The notes: a model not told the origin generated them from the letters alone. 64,000 nt of DNA from Sulfitobacter sp. SK012 (GCF_003352085.1 NZ_CP025804.1:3224001-3288000); one strand, 5' to 3'. Positions 1-9,988 are shown, counted from the first letter of the stretch. Translations and numbers: made by a program.

Positions 1-1
1 C

Positions 2-322
2 GCGGAAAGTGCGGTTGTCGGCTACCCCCACGACATCAAAGGACAGGGCATTTATTGCTATGTGACGTTGATGGGAGGCGAGGAGCCATCCGAAGTGCTG
101 CGCAAAGAACTGCGGAACTGGGTGCGCACGGAAATCGGCCCGATTGCGTCTCCGGATGTGATTCAGTGGGCACCGGGCTTGCCCAAGACGCGGTCAGGCA
201 AGATCATGCGTCGTATTCTGCGCAAGATCGCAGAGAATGACTATGGCGCGCTGGGGGATATCTCCACGCTGGCCGATCCATCGGTGGTCGAAGATCTTAT
301 TACCAACCGCGCAAAAAGTTAA
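2..322 (+). CDS. acs: Acetyl-CoA synthetase, C-terminal part (cut by window edge)
   Basis: This is the last 106 codons of an AMP-forming acetyl-CoA synthetase, which converts acetate, ATP and CoA to acetyl-CoA in the cytoplasm. The frame is open from base 2. It shows the typical C-terminal subdomain: [22 protein letters not shown], then [16 protein letters not shown], whose SGK lysine is the catalytic and regulatory (acetylated) lysine of the family. The N-terminal domain lies outside the window. A strong hairpin follows the stop codon directly, so the gene probably ends its transcript. Acs rather than a medium-chain acyl-CoA ligase is favoured by the YPHDIKGQ and [11 protein letters not shown] wording. 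Confidence 0.93.
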   Translation, partial: AESAVVGYPHDIKGQGIYCYVTLMGGEEPSEVLRKELRNWVRTEIGPIASPDVIQWAPGLPKTRSGKIMRRILRKIAENDYGALGDISTLADPSVVEDLITNRAKS

Positions 323-327
323 GGGAT

Positions 328-353
328 CAAGGGCGGTGCCAATGCCGCCCTTG
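328..353 (+). terminator. Hairpin after acs
   Basis: A perfect 9-bp stem (CAAGGGCGG / CCGCCCTTG) with an 8-base loop lies 5 bases after the acs stop. No T-run follows, so it could be a weak intrinsic terminator or a 3' stabilising hairpin. It also lies just past the 3' end of the convergent gene on the other strand and may serve both. Confidence 0.6.
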
Positions 354-364
354 TCCTAGACCAC

Positions 365-979
365 TTAATTTACGGCAAAGCAGTAAAACAATCCGTCGCC
401 GCCGGTGCCGCGCAGGTCCTCAAGGCTACAGCCGCGAGATCCATGTGCGGAATTCCACGATTTCGGGTTGTCACCGCCACCCGTACGGTCGTGGTGCCCG
501 ACCATAGCTGAACCTTCGCCACTGCTCGTCCAATCGGCACAAGCAGTACCTGACAGCGTCCCGTCCAAGCCTGAACCGGTCAGAATGTCATGGCGGTTGG
601 GCGTGTCGCCACGGCCATTGATCACGTCGCCTGTCTCGCTCAAAGATGCGAGCTTGCTCAATGCACTATTGTCGCTGTGCAGGTCATCGACGCTGGTCGC
701 CACGACCTCGCCTTTTGCATTGCTCCAAGGCCCCGCCCCGATACGGTCGCGTGCGTTTTCAGTACTTGATGAAAGATACGCAGCCCATGTTTTACCCGTG
801 ACACCTGCGGCTTCGGCCAAAGTGGTGCAATAGGCGTCCGCCCCAGCCAGCCCGCCCAGATCAGCCCCGTTGCCCGGGTTCTCGCTGGTGATGAAAAAGC
901 CCATGCCAGCGTCTTGGGCCTGCACGACACCTGCGCCACCCATACATAGGGCCACAGCGATGAGAGTTCTTCTAAACAT
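365..979 (-). CDS. Secreted lectin-like protein of unknown function
   Basis: A 204-residue protein with a clear signal peptide (about residues 1-21, ending VVQAQ). The mature part begins GMGFFITSENPGNGADLGGL and contains AYC, TWAAYLS, RDRIGAGPW, GRGDTPNRHDILTGS and a C-terminal FYCFAVN. Four cysteines (AYC, TACADW, RGCSL, FYC) could form two disulfides. This pattern is found in secreted proteins of Rhodobacteraceae and Planctomycetes that are sometimes described as lectin-like; the comparison is from memory. It is a single-gene unit convergent with acs. Ligand and function are unknown. An extracytoplasmic location is well supported, the lectin assignment much less so. Confidence 0.7.
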   Translation of the reverse strand: MFRRTLIAVALCMGGAGVVQAQDAGMGFFITSENPGNGADLGGLAGADAYCTTLAEAAGVTGKTWAAYLSSSTENARDRIGAGPWSNAKGEVVATSVDDLHSDNSALSKLASLSETGDVINGRGDTPNRHDILTGSGLDGTLSGTACADWTSSGEGSAMVGHHDRTGGGDNPKSWNSAHGSRGCSLEDLRGTGGDGLFYCFAVN

Positions 980-1243
980 ATCGGATATCCTTGTCGGTTT
1001 GGTTCAAACTAATCTGGCGATCTCGAGGAGCCCACAGAACGGCCCTGAAAGAGATACGCTTAGCTGCGCGAATGCCGTCGAAACTAGCGGCCAGAACGCA
1101 GCATTGTTTGTAAACCTAGAGCGGTCCAGCCCTTCCGCGCAAGCCGTGCGCCCCTCACCATAGCGTTATCAGCGGGAATCTGTCGCAGGCTGCCGCACGG
1201 CAGATGCTGGACAAATCAGACGCGGCGTGGCACCGCTGACCCT

Positions 1244-1756
1244 ATGAAAACACCTATGCGCTCCTTTGTCCCCGCCACCGAAACAACAGCAGACCTGCGC
1301 CGCGCATTTGGTCGCTATGGCACCGGCGTGACGGTCGTAACAACCAAGACGCCTACGGGCCTTGTTGGGATGACGGCAAACTCGTTTACATCCGTATCGC
1401 TTGATCCGGCATTGGTGCTGTGGTCGCCTGCGACATCGTCCAAACGCCACGATATCTTTGCGAGTGCAGCCGGCTTTTGCGTGCATGTGTTGGGCGCTGA
1501 TCAATTGGCGTTGGCGCAACATTTTGCGACCCAAGGTCATGACTTTGAGACTGTCGATTGGATCGAAGGACCAACAGGCGCACCGACGTTGCAAGGGTGC
1601 CTTGCCGCGTTCCATTGCGAAACTTACGCAGTACATCCGGCAGGCGATCATTCATTGATTTTGGGGCATGTGAAAAGCGCAGCAATGCGTGAAAACGACG
1701 ACCCCGGCCTGATGTTTGACCGAGGCCGATTTGGCCAGTTCGCTCCGCAAAGTTAA
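1244..1756 (+). CDS. Flavin reductase-like (split-barrel FMN-binding) protein
   Basis: A 170-residue cytoplasmic protein of the flavin reductase / HpaC-type family. Such proteins use NAD(P)H to reduce FMN or FAD for a partner monooxygenase, or use bound FMN directly. Visible family features are LRRAFGRYGTGVTVVTT near the N-terminus, GMTANSFTSVSLDP (the flavin phosphate-binding stretch), a central VLGADQLALAQHFA and a C-terminal HSLILGHV. No monooxygenase gene is adjacent, so the physiological partner is unknown. The stop lies only a few bases from the end of convergent tamB. A start 12 bases downstream (ATG, MRSF) is also possible. Confidence 0.85.
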   Translation: MKTPMRSFVPATETTADLRRAFGRYGTGVTVVTTKTPTGLVGMTANSFTSVSLDPALVLWSPATSSKRHDIFASAAGFCVHVLGADQLALAQHFATQGHDFETVDWIEGPTGAPTLQGCLAAFHCETYAVHPAGDHSLILGHVKSAAMRENDDPGLMFDRGRFGQFAPQS

Positions 1757-1762
1757 TCAGGT

Positions 1763-4700
1763 TTAGTAATCTCTTTCAAAGAAGATACCGATGCTGGAAC
1801 TGTCATCTGAACCAACAGTCGCCCTGGCCTTCAAATTATCGGTAAGATCTAGGTTCAGCGATAAATCCGTTGTGCCATCAGACGAGGCGGTGACGTCAGT
1901 ATAGATATCTTCAGTCAGGTATTTACCGACACTGAGCTCCGTTTCGCCCTCAGAATTGGTTGAAACGTTCAGATCATCCAGACCAAAACTGTCACGCAAA
2001 TTGCCCACCACCTGGCTGCCCCCTCCTGCAAGGGTCGCCACAGCATTGGCCAGTTGCAGGGCCTGAAACGCCGAGATATCCGAGATGTTAGTGCCAAACA
2101 GCAACTGAGCAAGGACTTCATCCTCAGGGGCGGCTGGCGTAGATTCGAACGTTATCTCCGGCTCATCGGCAGGTCCCTCAACGATGACCCTGACTTCGCC
2201 TACATCTGTGGTCGAGGACGAGACAAAACGGAGGTAAGGGACCAGGCCGCCTTGGAAATCGATTGCGCCTTCCACCAGATCAAACCGTTTGCCCAAGATA
2301 TCAAGCCGTCCGCGCAAGAGCTCAAACCGGCCCGCAGAGATAATGTTGTTGGTGTTGCCCGTCACTGTCAGATCACCGCCAAGTTCCGCATCAAGGCCGC
2401 GCCCCCGAACAAAAATCCGACTTGGCGCATTGACCTGAATATTAAGGCCAAAACCTGGGCCGACACTGGCGGGTTCTGCAGGATCTTTGCCCGCATCAGC
2501 GCCATCGAGCCCAGCCTTGCGTAGGGTCGCAAGCACTTCGCCTGAAGCGCCGATATGCTTGATTTGAGGGATATCACCGATGCTGGTCAATCCAGTTGAT
2601 GGGACGGTCACGTTGGTCTCGCCGATGTCGACTTGACCCGAGATATTTGCCCCCCCTGCTAGCGGACCAGCAACTTTGATCGCGCCACTTAGAGAAGTAC
2701 GGTAAAGCCGGGGGTCCGACAAGACAACGTCTTGGAAATTCACATCAATATCCGCGGGCAGCGCGCCACTCAACGTTACGCCTCCCCCAACGTTCAGCTG
2801 GCCACCGCCCAGTACATTGGCGCTAACTTCAAGGTCGGCACGGCCATTGGCGAGCCGGATGTTGGTTGCGATCTGTTCGAGCGCGAGGCGCAGGTTCGGT
2901 GCGGAAAAACCCCCGTCTGAAGACGAGATCGTTCCTGTCACAGAACCCAATTCAGGGGGGCCTTTCACGCTGAGGTCGAACGCCGCCTGCCCCTGCAGGC
3001 TGCGCGGCGCAATAAACGGGGCTGCAAGCCCGAGCGAGACATCGCCTTTGATCGCCAAATCTAACGTACCGTCCTTGGCCACCAATCCTGCCACCGAGGC
3101 CGCCATGCCCGATGGCCCATCGGCACTTGTATCGATCTGCCAACCTTGTTCGGATTGCCGGGCATTGCCTGCAACACTCAGCGGGCCGGATATCTCAGGT
3201 ACGATCACACCAAGGTTTGGCAAATCCACATTGAAATCGACGGCAGCATTTGGCCCCGTTACAACGCCCTGAACAGAGGCGGTGGATGCAAAAGGTCCCG
3301 TTGCATTTGTATCAACTGCGATGCCGTCAGGCGTTTGATTGATCGTGCCAGTTGCTTTCAACGGCCCGTTTACGCTGGATACTATGGGTTGTACGTTCGG
3401 CACAGAGACGTCGAAGGTCAGCGACATATCTGGTCCAGTTGCCAGCCCTTCGACCAGCGCACGCGCGCCATAGGGACCCGTGGCATCCGTGTCGACAAAG
3501 AAGCCTTTGTCGGTCTGGCGCACCTTACCAGCCGCGCGCAGAGGCCCATCGATACCGGGCGCAAGCGGCGCGACATTTGGCAGTGCAATGTCAAAATCGA
3601 TCTCGACCAACGGTAGGATCTGCCCTTCGACCGCGGCGACCGCGCTATAAGGACCATTCGCATCGGTTTTAATTGTCCAGCCAGTCGCTGTTTGGTCGAG
3701 CCGGCCCGACGCGCGCAAAGGCCCATCGACCTGCGGCACCAATGGTTTGATGTTGGGCAGTGACACATCAAAATCAATGCCAACAAGTGGCAAAAGATCG
3801 CCCTGAACAGTTGCGGCAACGTCATATGGACCACTTGCGTCGGTCTTGATCGACCACCCGGTTGCGGTTTGCGTCAAACTTCCGTCAGCGCGCAGCGGCC
3901 CTTCGATCTGTGGGGCGATGGCGCTGACGTCCGGCGCCGCGAGCGTGAAGTCGATATCGACAAGCGGTGTGAGCAGACCGTCGATGCTGGCCGTCGCGTC
4001 AAAGGGGCCGCTTGCATCCGTTGTCAGTTTCCAGCCCTCCGAAGTTTGCTGGACCGTACCGCGTGCATCAAGTGGTCCGTTGACCTGAGCAACAAGTGGA
4101 TTGAGGTCCGGCACCTTGGCGGTGAAATCGATCTTGGCCTCCGGACCAGTTGCCAGTCCTTTGAGTGTCAACACCGCGTCATACGGACCGTCAGTATTTA
4201 CATCGACGTTCCAACCGCCGGCGTCTTGAATGGCTTTACCAATCACCGTCACGGAACCTTGGTATTGCGGGACCACAGCGGCCAAATCGCGCAACACGAT
4301 GGTCGCATCAACGGTGCTGTTGTCAGTGGCCAAGGCGGCGCTGCCAGTAAAGTTCAGCTCAGGATTGGACAGAATTAGGTCACGCAAGAAGGTGCCGGTT
4401 TCGTCCCGCTTTGCCGCCATACTCAGATCTGTGCGCCCTGCCAGCAGCGCGTCGGCCTGCACAATGCCGGTTTTGATATCCTGCGTCGTGCCTTTGGCGT
4501 TTAGGTCAAACATTCCGCTCAGCGGCGTCACGGACCCCGTCAATTCCAGCGCCGTCGCACCGTCCAACTCGCGGCCTGCAAGTGCAGAGAACCGGCTGAT
4601 ATCGCTTGCCTGCAATTTCGCATCAAGCTCCGTTTTGAAGGCCGCTTCAAGACCACTGATTATGGCACCACCGGTCAAGCCATAGTCGGCCCCGGTGAGT

Positions 4701-6085
4701 TCAAGATCCGCGATCCGCGTAGGTTCGCCTTCCGCGTAGGTCACATTGGCTTTACCGGTGATCTCTTGGCCAATCGCCTCAGAGATCGCCGCATCCGTCA
4801 TCACCAAACCGGTTGCCGTGAATTCTACCAAGCTGATCAACTCGCCGACGGCCCCGACATCGCCCTTCAGCGTTCCGTTTGCAGAAATCTGCGTTTGCGC
4901 AATGCTCAATGCCTCTGTCTTGAGCCCGGAGATGTCAAAGAGCGCCTTAAACGCGTCGCCCCCATCCGCATCGTAATCCACATCCAGCGTGATCTTATCA
5001 AGATAAGTTTCGCCACCGCCACCGGGCAGCAAAACGGCCTGCCCGTCCACGCGCGCAACGGTGCCGTTGATATCAATAAAGCTGGGCCATTTATCAGCAT
5101 TGAGGCGTATTTTACCAGCCAGATCCGCCGCTGCAGCCTTCAGCGTAAAATCAGAGACGTCAATCTCACCGTCGCTGCTGAGCACGACATCGACCACCAA
5201 AGCCACATCAGGGCCAAAGAAATCGTGGTACTCAGGCAAAATCACGGCCGTCAGATCGCCACCTAGGTTGGCTTTGATGCGGCGGTCAGGTGGGCCTGAA
5301 AGGAGACCGCCCTCTTCGGCACTTAGGCTCACGGTTCCAGCAAGGCGTTCTTCACCGTTGGTGGACAGTGAAAGATCGGAATTGAAATCCGTCAAAGGTC
5401 CAGTGCCCTGAATGGACAAATCAACCGATGGCTGGCCCGGCACATTGATCAATCTTGAGACCAACCCGGCCTCGTCCTCAGACAGCTTAACCAACAAATC
5501 CATCAGGCTTTCTGCACGGTTGAGGTCCGCTTTGATTGCGAATTCCCCGCGTTTACCATCCGTTCGGTTCGCGGTCATGTCGACGAAAGCGACGTCATCA
5601 TCAAACTTAGCAGAGGCCTGAACTTCCAGCTGCGCGGCCTCACCCAGCAAGGGCGCACCAAGGTTGACCTCTGCGATGCTGAAGGTTTGCAAATCAATCG
5701 ACACCGGCAGATCAGGCAAAGCGAACGGTTTTGCTTCGGCGTCCGGCAGCGGCTCTTCGCCCGGGATTGGCGAACGCGGAATATCGATACGCGCGGCGGT
5801 CAGGCTTTTTACCTCAAGTCGGCCACGCAACAAGGCGCTGCGTTTCCAATCCAGCACAACGTCTTCGAGGGTCAGCCAGATGCCGTCCTCATCGGCGATG
5901 GTCAAACGGTCAAATGACGCCTCAGAGCTCAGCGCGCCCTTGAAGCCCACAATGTCGACCGTCCGGCCCGAACCACTGAGTAAATCTTGAAGTTTACGGG
6001 TCAAAAAGCTTTTGTCATCCTCTTGCGCCACAACCGAAGTGGCCAGCAGGCAAACCGCAACAAGGCAAAACCGAAGAAAACGCAT
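1763..6085 (-). CDS. tamB: Translocation and assembly module inner-membrane protein TamB
   Basis: A 1440-residue protein with an N-terminal signal anchor (about residues 1-20) and a long beta-rich periplasmic body. It ends in the TamB/DUF490 domain (about residues 1050-1440), with motifs such as GRLDILGKRFDLVEGAIDF, DEVLAQLLFG and a terminal FFERDY. TamB-type proteins bridge the inner membrane to TamA and help insert outer-membrane proteins or move phospholipids. The start overlaps the tamA stop by one base (TAATG), so the two genes are translationally coupled. The middle carries about seven tandem 59-60-residue repeats, described separately. Length and gene pairing fit the family well. Confidence 0.93.
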   Translation of the reverse strand: MRFLRFCLVAVCLLATSVVAQEDDKSFLTRKLQDLLSGSGRTVDIVGFKGALSSEASFDRLTIADEDGIWLTLEDVVLDWKRSALLRGRLEVKSLTAARIDIPRSPIPGEEPLPDAEAKPFALPDLPVSIDLQTFSIAEVNLGAPLLGEAAQLEVQASAKFDDDVAFVDMTANRTDGKRGEFAIKADLNRAESLMDLLVKLSEDEAGLVSRLINVPGQPSVDLSIQGTGPLTDFNSDLSLSTNGEERLAGTVSLSAEEGGLLSGPPDRRIKANLGGDLTAVILPEYHDFFGPDVALVVDVVLSSDGEIDVSDFTLKAAAADLAGKIRLNADKWPSFIDINGTVARVDGQAVLLPGGGGETYLDKITLDVDYDADGGDAFKALFDISGLKTEALSIAQTQISANGTLKGDVGAVGELISLVEFTATGLVMTDAAISEAIGQEITGKANVTYAEGEPTRIADLELTGADYGLTGGAIISGLEAAFKTELDAKLQASDISRFSALAGRELDGATALELTGSVTPLSGMFDLNAKGTTQDIKTGIVQADALLAGRTDLSMAAKRDETGTFLRDLILSNPELNFTGSAALATDNSTVDATIVLRDLAAVVPQYQGSVTVIGKAIQDAGGWNVDVNTDGPYDAVLTLKGLATGPEAKIDFTAKVPDLNPLVAQVNGPLDARGTVQQTSEGWKLTTDASGPFDATASIDGLLTPLVDIDFTLAAPDVSAIAPQIEGPLRADGSLTQTATGWSIKTDASGPYDVAATVQGDLLPLVGIDFDVSLPNIKPLVPQVDGPLRASGRLDQTATGWTIKTDANGPYSAVAAVEGQILPLVEIDFDIALPNVAPLAPGIDGPLRAAGKVRQTDKGFFVDTDATGPYGARALVEGLATGPDMSLTFDVSVPNVQPIVSSVNGPLKATGTINQTPDGIAVDTNATGPFASTASVQGVVTGPNAAVDFNVDLPNLGVIVPEISGPLSVAGNARQSEQGWQIDTSADGPSGMAASVAGLVAKDGTLDLAIKGDVSLGLAAPFIAPRSLQGQAAFDLSVKGPPELGSVTGTISSSDGGFSAPNLRLALEQIATNIRLANGRADLEVSANVLGGGQLNVGGGVTLSGALPADIDVNFQDVVLSDPRLYRTSLSGAIKVAGPLAGGANISGQVDIGETNVTVPSTGLTSIGDIPQIKHIGASGEVLATLRKAGLDGADAGKDPAEPASVGPGFGLNIQVNAPSRIFVRGRGLDAELGGDLTVTGNTNNIISAGRFELLRGRLDILGKRFDLVEGAIDFQGGLVPYLRFVSSSTTDVGEVRVIVEGPADEPEITFESTPAAPEDEVLAQLLFGTNISDISAFQALQLANAVATLAGGGSQVVGNLRDSFGLDDLNVSTNSEGETELSVGKYLTEDIYTDVTASSDGTTDLSLNLDLTDNLKARATVGSDDSSSIGIFFERDY
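3095..4297 (-). repeat. Tandem approx. 178-bp coding repeats inside tamB
   Basis: Six full units of 59 or 60 codons (3095-4165) follow one partial unit of about 44 codons (4166-4297). Each unit has the same skeleton: a VxG start, a DF(D/N)xxxPN segment, a GPL(R/K)AxG turn, a QT..GW or QT..GF strand and a closing (D/N)AxGP. Units 3 to 5 are the most alike and share GPLRA and TATGW stretches. The periodicity fits repeated beta-strand units of the TamB groove. Confidence 0.8.
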
Positions 6086-7905
6086 TAGAATGCCTGCCCT
6101 ATGCCGATATAGATTTGAAAGTTGTCACCCGTTTCAGGGCCCGATGTCGGCACGCCGACATCAAATCGGATGGGGCCGATACCAGTGGCGTAGCGGATGC
6201 CCAGCCCAGCGCCGGAATGCGTCGTTCCGGACCCATCATAAAATTCCTCTTCGCCAATATATCCAGCGTCAAAGAACCCAACGACGCCGAAGCTTTCTGT
6301 CGCTTGCACGCGCACCTCGGCCGACAAACCGACAAAGGAGCGCCCACCGACGGTTTCGCCGTTGCCCAGATCAACGCCCAGCGATTCATAGGGCTGTCCG
6401 CGAACGGTCCCGCCCCCACCGGAGTAAAAGAGGTAATCCGCAGGCGCGACAGACAGATCCGGCCCTAAGACCGAACCAAGCTGACCGCGCAGCGCAAATG
6501 TGACAGCGCGAGTTGTTCCGAAAGTTTTATAGGCACGTGCGTCGACAAAACTGCGCACACCGTCATCTGCACCTGAGAGCGCAAGAAATGGCATCACTGC
6601 TAAATCAATATAAAATCCGTTCTTCGTGTCCAGCTCATTGTCGCGGTAGTCAAACTCAGCCCCGGTCGGCAGCGTCAACAATGTATAGCGGTTTTCACCA
6701 AATGCATCGCGAGTTTGAGCAGTGCGCAGCCCTAATCCCAACCTATAAGTGCGCTCCTCAGAAGCGATCCGTTCAACACCAGCCACAAGGTCGAGTTGGC
6801 GCGAAAAGTATGATACTTCGTCAAGCTGCTCAATCGAGGCCAACGCAAAGAAATTGGTGTCTTCGTTGAACGTCGCAGGCCGCTTGAAAAGTGCGGACAA
6901 TAGATAATCAGTGCCGCCATTCGCCCCTTCCACGCCGGAAATTTCACCGTCAATGCGCAGGCTCTCCGCCCCGCCAAACAGATTGCGGTTCAACCAATAA
7001 ACCGTAAGGCTCAGACCATCAGGGTCGCCGTACTCTGCGCCAAAACCAAACCGGTGTAGCGGCGCGTCGGTCAGCGATGCGCTGATGGGCAGTGTGTCTT
7101 CAGGGCCGATCATGCCCGCTTCAATCAACGCAACAGCATTGAACGCTCCGGTGCGGCGCAGACGTTCTGTTGCCAGCTTCAACTCTTCGGGAGAGTACAC
7201 TTCGCCTTCGGGCAGGCCCGCAATATCAAGAATGCGCTCGGTCCGAACATTACTGGGGTCCTTGACCGTCAATGGCCCAAACCGCAGCTTTGGACCCGGG
7301 TTCAGACGCAAATCTGCGCTGACCGTACGTTCCTGATGGCGCGCGATCAGGTCTTGCGAGGCAAGTTCCGCTTTTGCATACCCCGCGTCGCGCCAGCCAT
7401 TGATGCCTGTGCTAACGGTTTGTTTGAGGACGCCCAAACTGGCGGTCTCCCCGATTGCAAATCCATTGGGCAGTTCTGTGCCAGGGGCCACGGGGTCAAT
7501 CGTCGCGCGGTCGAACTTGAACTTTGGGCCCAGTTCGACGTCGATGATCACTTTATTAATGTTTGCAGGTGGTTGCACCGGAGAAATCGATGCCGCTTCT
7601 CGCCCATCCACGGTGATGGTCAGCGCGCCACTGAAATAGCCATTGTCATAGAGCACTGCCAGCAAACGCTTGTAGTCCGCTTGCGCTGCTGCAAGGATTT
7701 CAGCGCTTGATGGTTTGGCTTCTTCCTCAGAAATCGATTGTCCAACCAGCAAAGACCCGCCCGACAGAATATCAAACAGATCATTATCGCTGGAAATGCC
7801 GGTCAGCTTGACGTCCGCTGCAAGGACAACGCCTGAGCCCGAAGCGAACGCTACAATTACCCCGACCCGAACATATTTTAGTACCGCAAGAGCCGCTCGA
7901 CCCAC
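6085..7905 (-). CDS. tamA: Outer-membrane assembly factor TamA (Omp85 family)
   Basis: A 606-residue outer-membrane protein. A signal peptide (about residues 1-30, ending SGVVLAAD) is followed by POTRA-type repeats (about 30-290), including VDVELGPKFKFD and LNPGPKLRFGPLTV, and a C-terminal Omp85 beta-barrel (about 300-606). The barrel contains FSGGGGTVRGQPY, which matches the conserved VRGY-type substrate-loop motif, and GLGIRYATGIGPIRFDVG. The last residue is Phe, the usual BAM recognition signal. With TamB it forms the TAM complex for outer-membrane biogenesis. It is the first gene of a two-gene operon. Confidence 0.93.
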   Translation of the reverse strand: MGRAALAVLKYVRVGVIVAFASGSGVVLAADVKLTGISSDNDLFDILSGGSLLVGQSISEEEAKPSSAEILAAAQADYKRLLAVLYDNGYFSGALTITVDGREAASISPVQPPANINKVIIDVELGPKFKFDRATIDPVAPGTELPNGFAIGETASLGVLKQTVSTGINGWRDAGYAKAELASQDLIARHQERTVSADLRLNPGPKLRFGPLTVKDPSNVRTERILDIAGLPEGEVYSPEELKLATERLRRTGAFNAVALIEAGMIGPEDTLPISASLTDAPLHRFGFGAEYGDPDGLSLTVYWLNRNLFGGAESLRIDGEISGVEGANGGTDYLLSALFKRPATFNEDTNFFALASIEQLDEVSYFSRQLDLVAGVERIASEERTYRLGLGLRTAQTRDAFGENRYTLLTLPTGAEFDYRDNELDTKNGFYIDLAVMPFLALSGADDGVRSFVDARAYKTFGTTRAVTFALRGQLGSVLGPDLSVAPADYLFYSGGGGTVRGQPYESLGVDLGNGETVGGRSFVGLSAEVRVQATESFGVVGFFDAGYIGEEEFYDGSGTTHSGAGLGIRYATGIGPIRFDVGVPTSGPETGDNFQIYIGIGQAF

Positions 7906-8282
7906 CTTAATTCCTCGCCAGATTGGGCGGTGACGTCCCTTTTTCCGGAACTTTGTCGCGCCGCGCCCGTTTCACAAGCCTCGCGACAACTTAATGGAAG
8001 ATGGGGCATCGACGCAAACATTCATCAGTCGATTCTCGATCTAATTGCGATGTTTTCTTAAGTGATGGTGCCCAAATCTGCCCCTAAATAGCGATATGCC
8101 GCCTAAATCTGGGGTTATCCGTTTGCACCCAGCGCCTCGTTTGTTGCCTAGAGTCTGCGCAGAGCTTGGCGACCGTTGCAGAAAATGCCCTGTTTTGGGG
8201 CGAACGACGCTTAGCATGGACTTTGATTGATCCGATGACGGCCTACTCTGCGTGCCGCATTTGCGCAGGTGTCCGCTTTGAC
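7906..8282. other. Intergenic region upstream of tamA
   Basis: About 375 bases lie between tamA and the remnant of the DUF924 gene. Short open frames here show no family features. The part nearest tamA must hold its promoter, but no -35/-10 pair could be assigned with confidence. Confidence 0.4.
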
Positions 8283-8907
8283 TTTTCGCTGGTGGGGAAA
8301 ATCGCCGGTATCGATGTAGGTCTGTCCGTCAGGTGTGAACGAACGGCCCAGCACTTCGTTTCTGCAAGGATGTCGCCCAAAACGCTCGATGTGTGCGCGA
8401 ACGCGGTTGCATTGTTCGGCAGCCATGGGGCCCATATCCCTAATCTCGCTCGGTAGCGTTTCGATGGAGTCGTCCTTGAGTTTGATACATAGATCGATCC
8501 GCGCAAGGTGATCAGAGCCTTCGCGGTGCAATATTGCAATCACTTAGAACTGCTGTTCCCACATGCGCTCTACCGCTGCGTAGTGGTTATTTGCGATACC
8601 CTCCAAGCAAAGGCGGCATTTAATATCCTGAGAGATATGCGGCAGGTGTGTCGCGCCAAAGCGAACGGGGAAATTGATCCAGTGCGATCAAAAGTGCCAG
8701 CCTTCCGCTCGGCGTATCGGCCCAATAATCCAAGTGCCCGCGCGCGGCGGCGTCGGTAAGTTCGGCAAAATCCTCACAGATGATTGCGTCCATGCCGCCT
8801 TGCATCCGCTCCATCCAAAAGGCGACATGTGTTTCGGGGGCGCGCCAATGCTGGTTGTCTGGGAACCATAGGTCGAGGACGTCTTGCAGGTTATATCGCC
8901 GTGTCAT
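8283..8907 (-). pseudogene. Decayed DUF924 family gene
   Basis: From the ATG at 8907 the frame reads MTRRYNLQDVLDLWFPDNQ, then LALLIALDQFPRSLWRDTPAAY, which is the DUF924 N-terminal half (cytoplasmic, function unknown). The frame stops near 8620. In another frame the homology resumes with CRLCLEGIANNHYAAVERMW, hits an in-frame TAA at 8544-8546, and continues with HIERFGRHPCRNEVLGR, the hallmark DUF924 C-terminal motif. So the gene carries at least one frameshift (near 8622) and one nonsense codon. A sequencing error could explain one lesion but hardly both. The exact 3' limit is uncertain. Confidence 0.75.
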
Positions 8908-9088
8908 GGGTTGTGTATCACTTGCTGATCGGCATTCGCCAAGTAGAACTCTAGCTCCTGAAGGAGGCTGGAGCGTTCCATTCCAATCACGCCTTTTGGT
9001 CGTGGCGTCACACGAGCAAAGAACATCGCTTGGAATAATCACTCGCATTCGGCGCATTGGGACCAAATCTTGCGCAGCACAGACGTGT

Positions 9089-9988
9089 TCAGCGGGATGT
9101 TCCCTTCAAACTCCAAGTATCCAACAATGACATGGAGGTTTCATCCTTGACGTCGGCGTACACAGCGACGTTCAGGGGTTCTTTGCCGAATGTGTCGCCC
9201 ATGGAAATGAGGTCACCATTTTCTATCTCTCGGTATGCCATGCTGTACGGCAACCAACCTATCCCAATTCCCTTCAGAACAAGCTCTTTGATGCCACTTG
9301 AAAATGCGGTTTCGCAAACTGGGTTGGAGCAATGGCGCGGCGTCCCATAGGGTCGTTCCCCTGCGCTCAAAACCTCGCCGAAATAGCTATCTTCAGGATA
9401 AACAACGGCCGGGGTCAGCGCTGGGATTTCGCCATTTGCCTTCACAGTATAACGCAAGGGTCCGCCCACGACGGGAACGAGGTAATCCACGCCCCACAGG
9501 CCACGCCTTATGCTTTCGCCGAATGGCAAAGGGGCAGCGCTATCTGCCTCATAACAAAGCAACATGTTGGTATCGCCACGCAGAAACATGGTGACACAAT
9601 CTCGAAGGTTCGCAGCCCGCAGTCGAAACTTGACCGCTGGAAAGGACTGTTTCGCTCTTAATGCCATGTCAGGAAATGTTGAAAAGACAGGCGCATGTTG
9701 CGCAGCAATCGAGACAGTTGAACTGGCAGGATTAAAATGCGCAATTTTACCCCGCAAATCGCGGATACGGGTAACCAGCGCACGAATTTCGGCCTCGTTC
9801 GACACAAGCGATGGGCTGATATCAATCCTATTCGTGCCGCGCTCGAGGACGTCGACACCCAGCCAATCCTCAAAGCTGCGGATGCGCCGCGAAAAAGCGG
9901 GTTGGGTAATGTTGCGACGCGCGGCAGCGCGGGTCAGGTTATCCTCTTCCAAGAGAACCAGAACGTCCTCCAACCATTGCATATCCAT
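9089..9988 (-). CDS. LysR-type transcriptional regulator
   Basis: A 299-residue regulator. The N-terminal winged helix-turn-helix (about residues 1-65) reads [19 protein letters not shown], then [19 protein letters not shown], as in LysR proteins. The rest is a periplasmic-binding-protein-like effector domain. The start at 9988 (MDMQW) is preferred because a GGGG run lies about 8 bases upstream; a longer frame to 10111 lacks this and would extend into the shared promoter region. It is divergent from the PLP-lyase/ABC-transporter operon and probably controls it, responding to the imported substrate or its breakdown product. The effector cannot be read from sequence. Confidence 0.88.
   Translation of the reverse strand: MDMQWLEDVLVLLEEDNLTRAAARRNITQPAFSRRIRSFEDWLGVDVLERGTNRIDISPSLVSNEAEIRALVTRIRDLRGKIAHFNPASSTVSIAAQHAPVFSTFPDMALRAKQSFPAVKFRLRAANLRDCVTMFLRGDTNMLLCYEADSAAPLPFGESIRRGLWGVDYLVPVVGGPLRYTVKANGEIPALTPAVVYPEDSYFGEVLSAGERPYGTPRHCSNPVCETAFSSGIKELVLKGIGIGWLPYSMAYREIENGDLISMGDTFGKEPLNVAVYADVKDETSMSLLDTWSLKGTSR

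Noticed and set aside
3846..4685. Long open frames on the plus strand opposite tamB
   Set aside because: These are antisense shadows of the repeat-rich, high-GC tamB gene.
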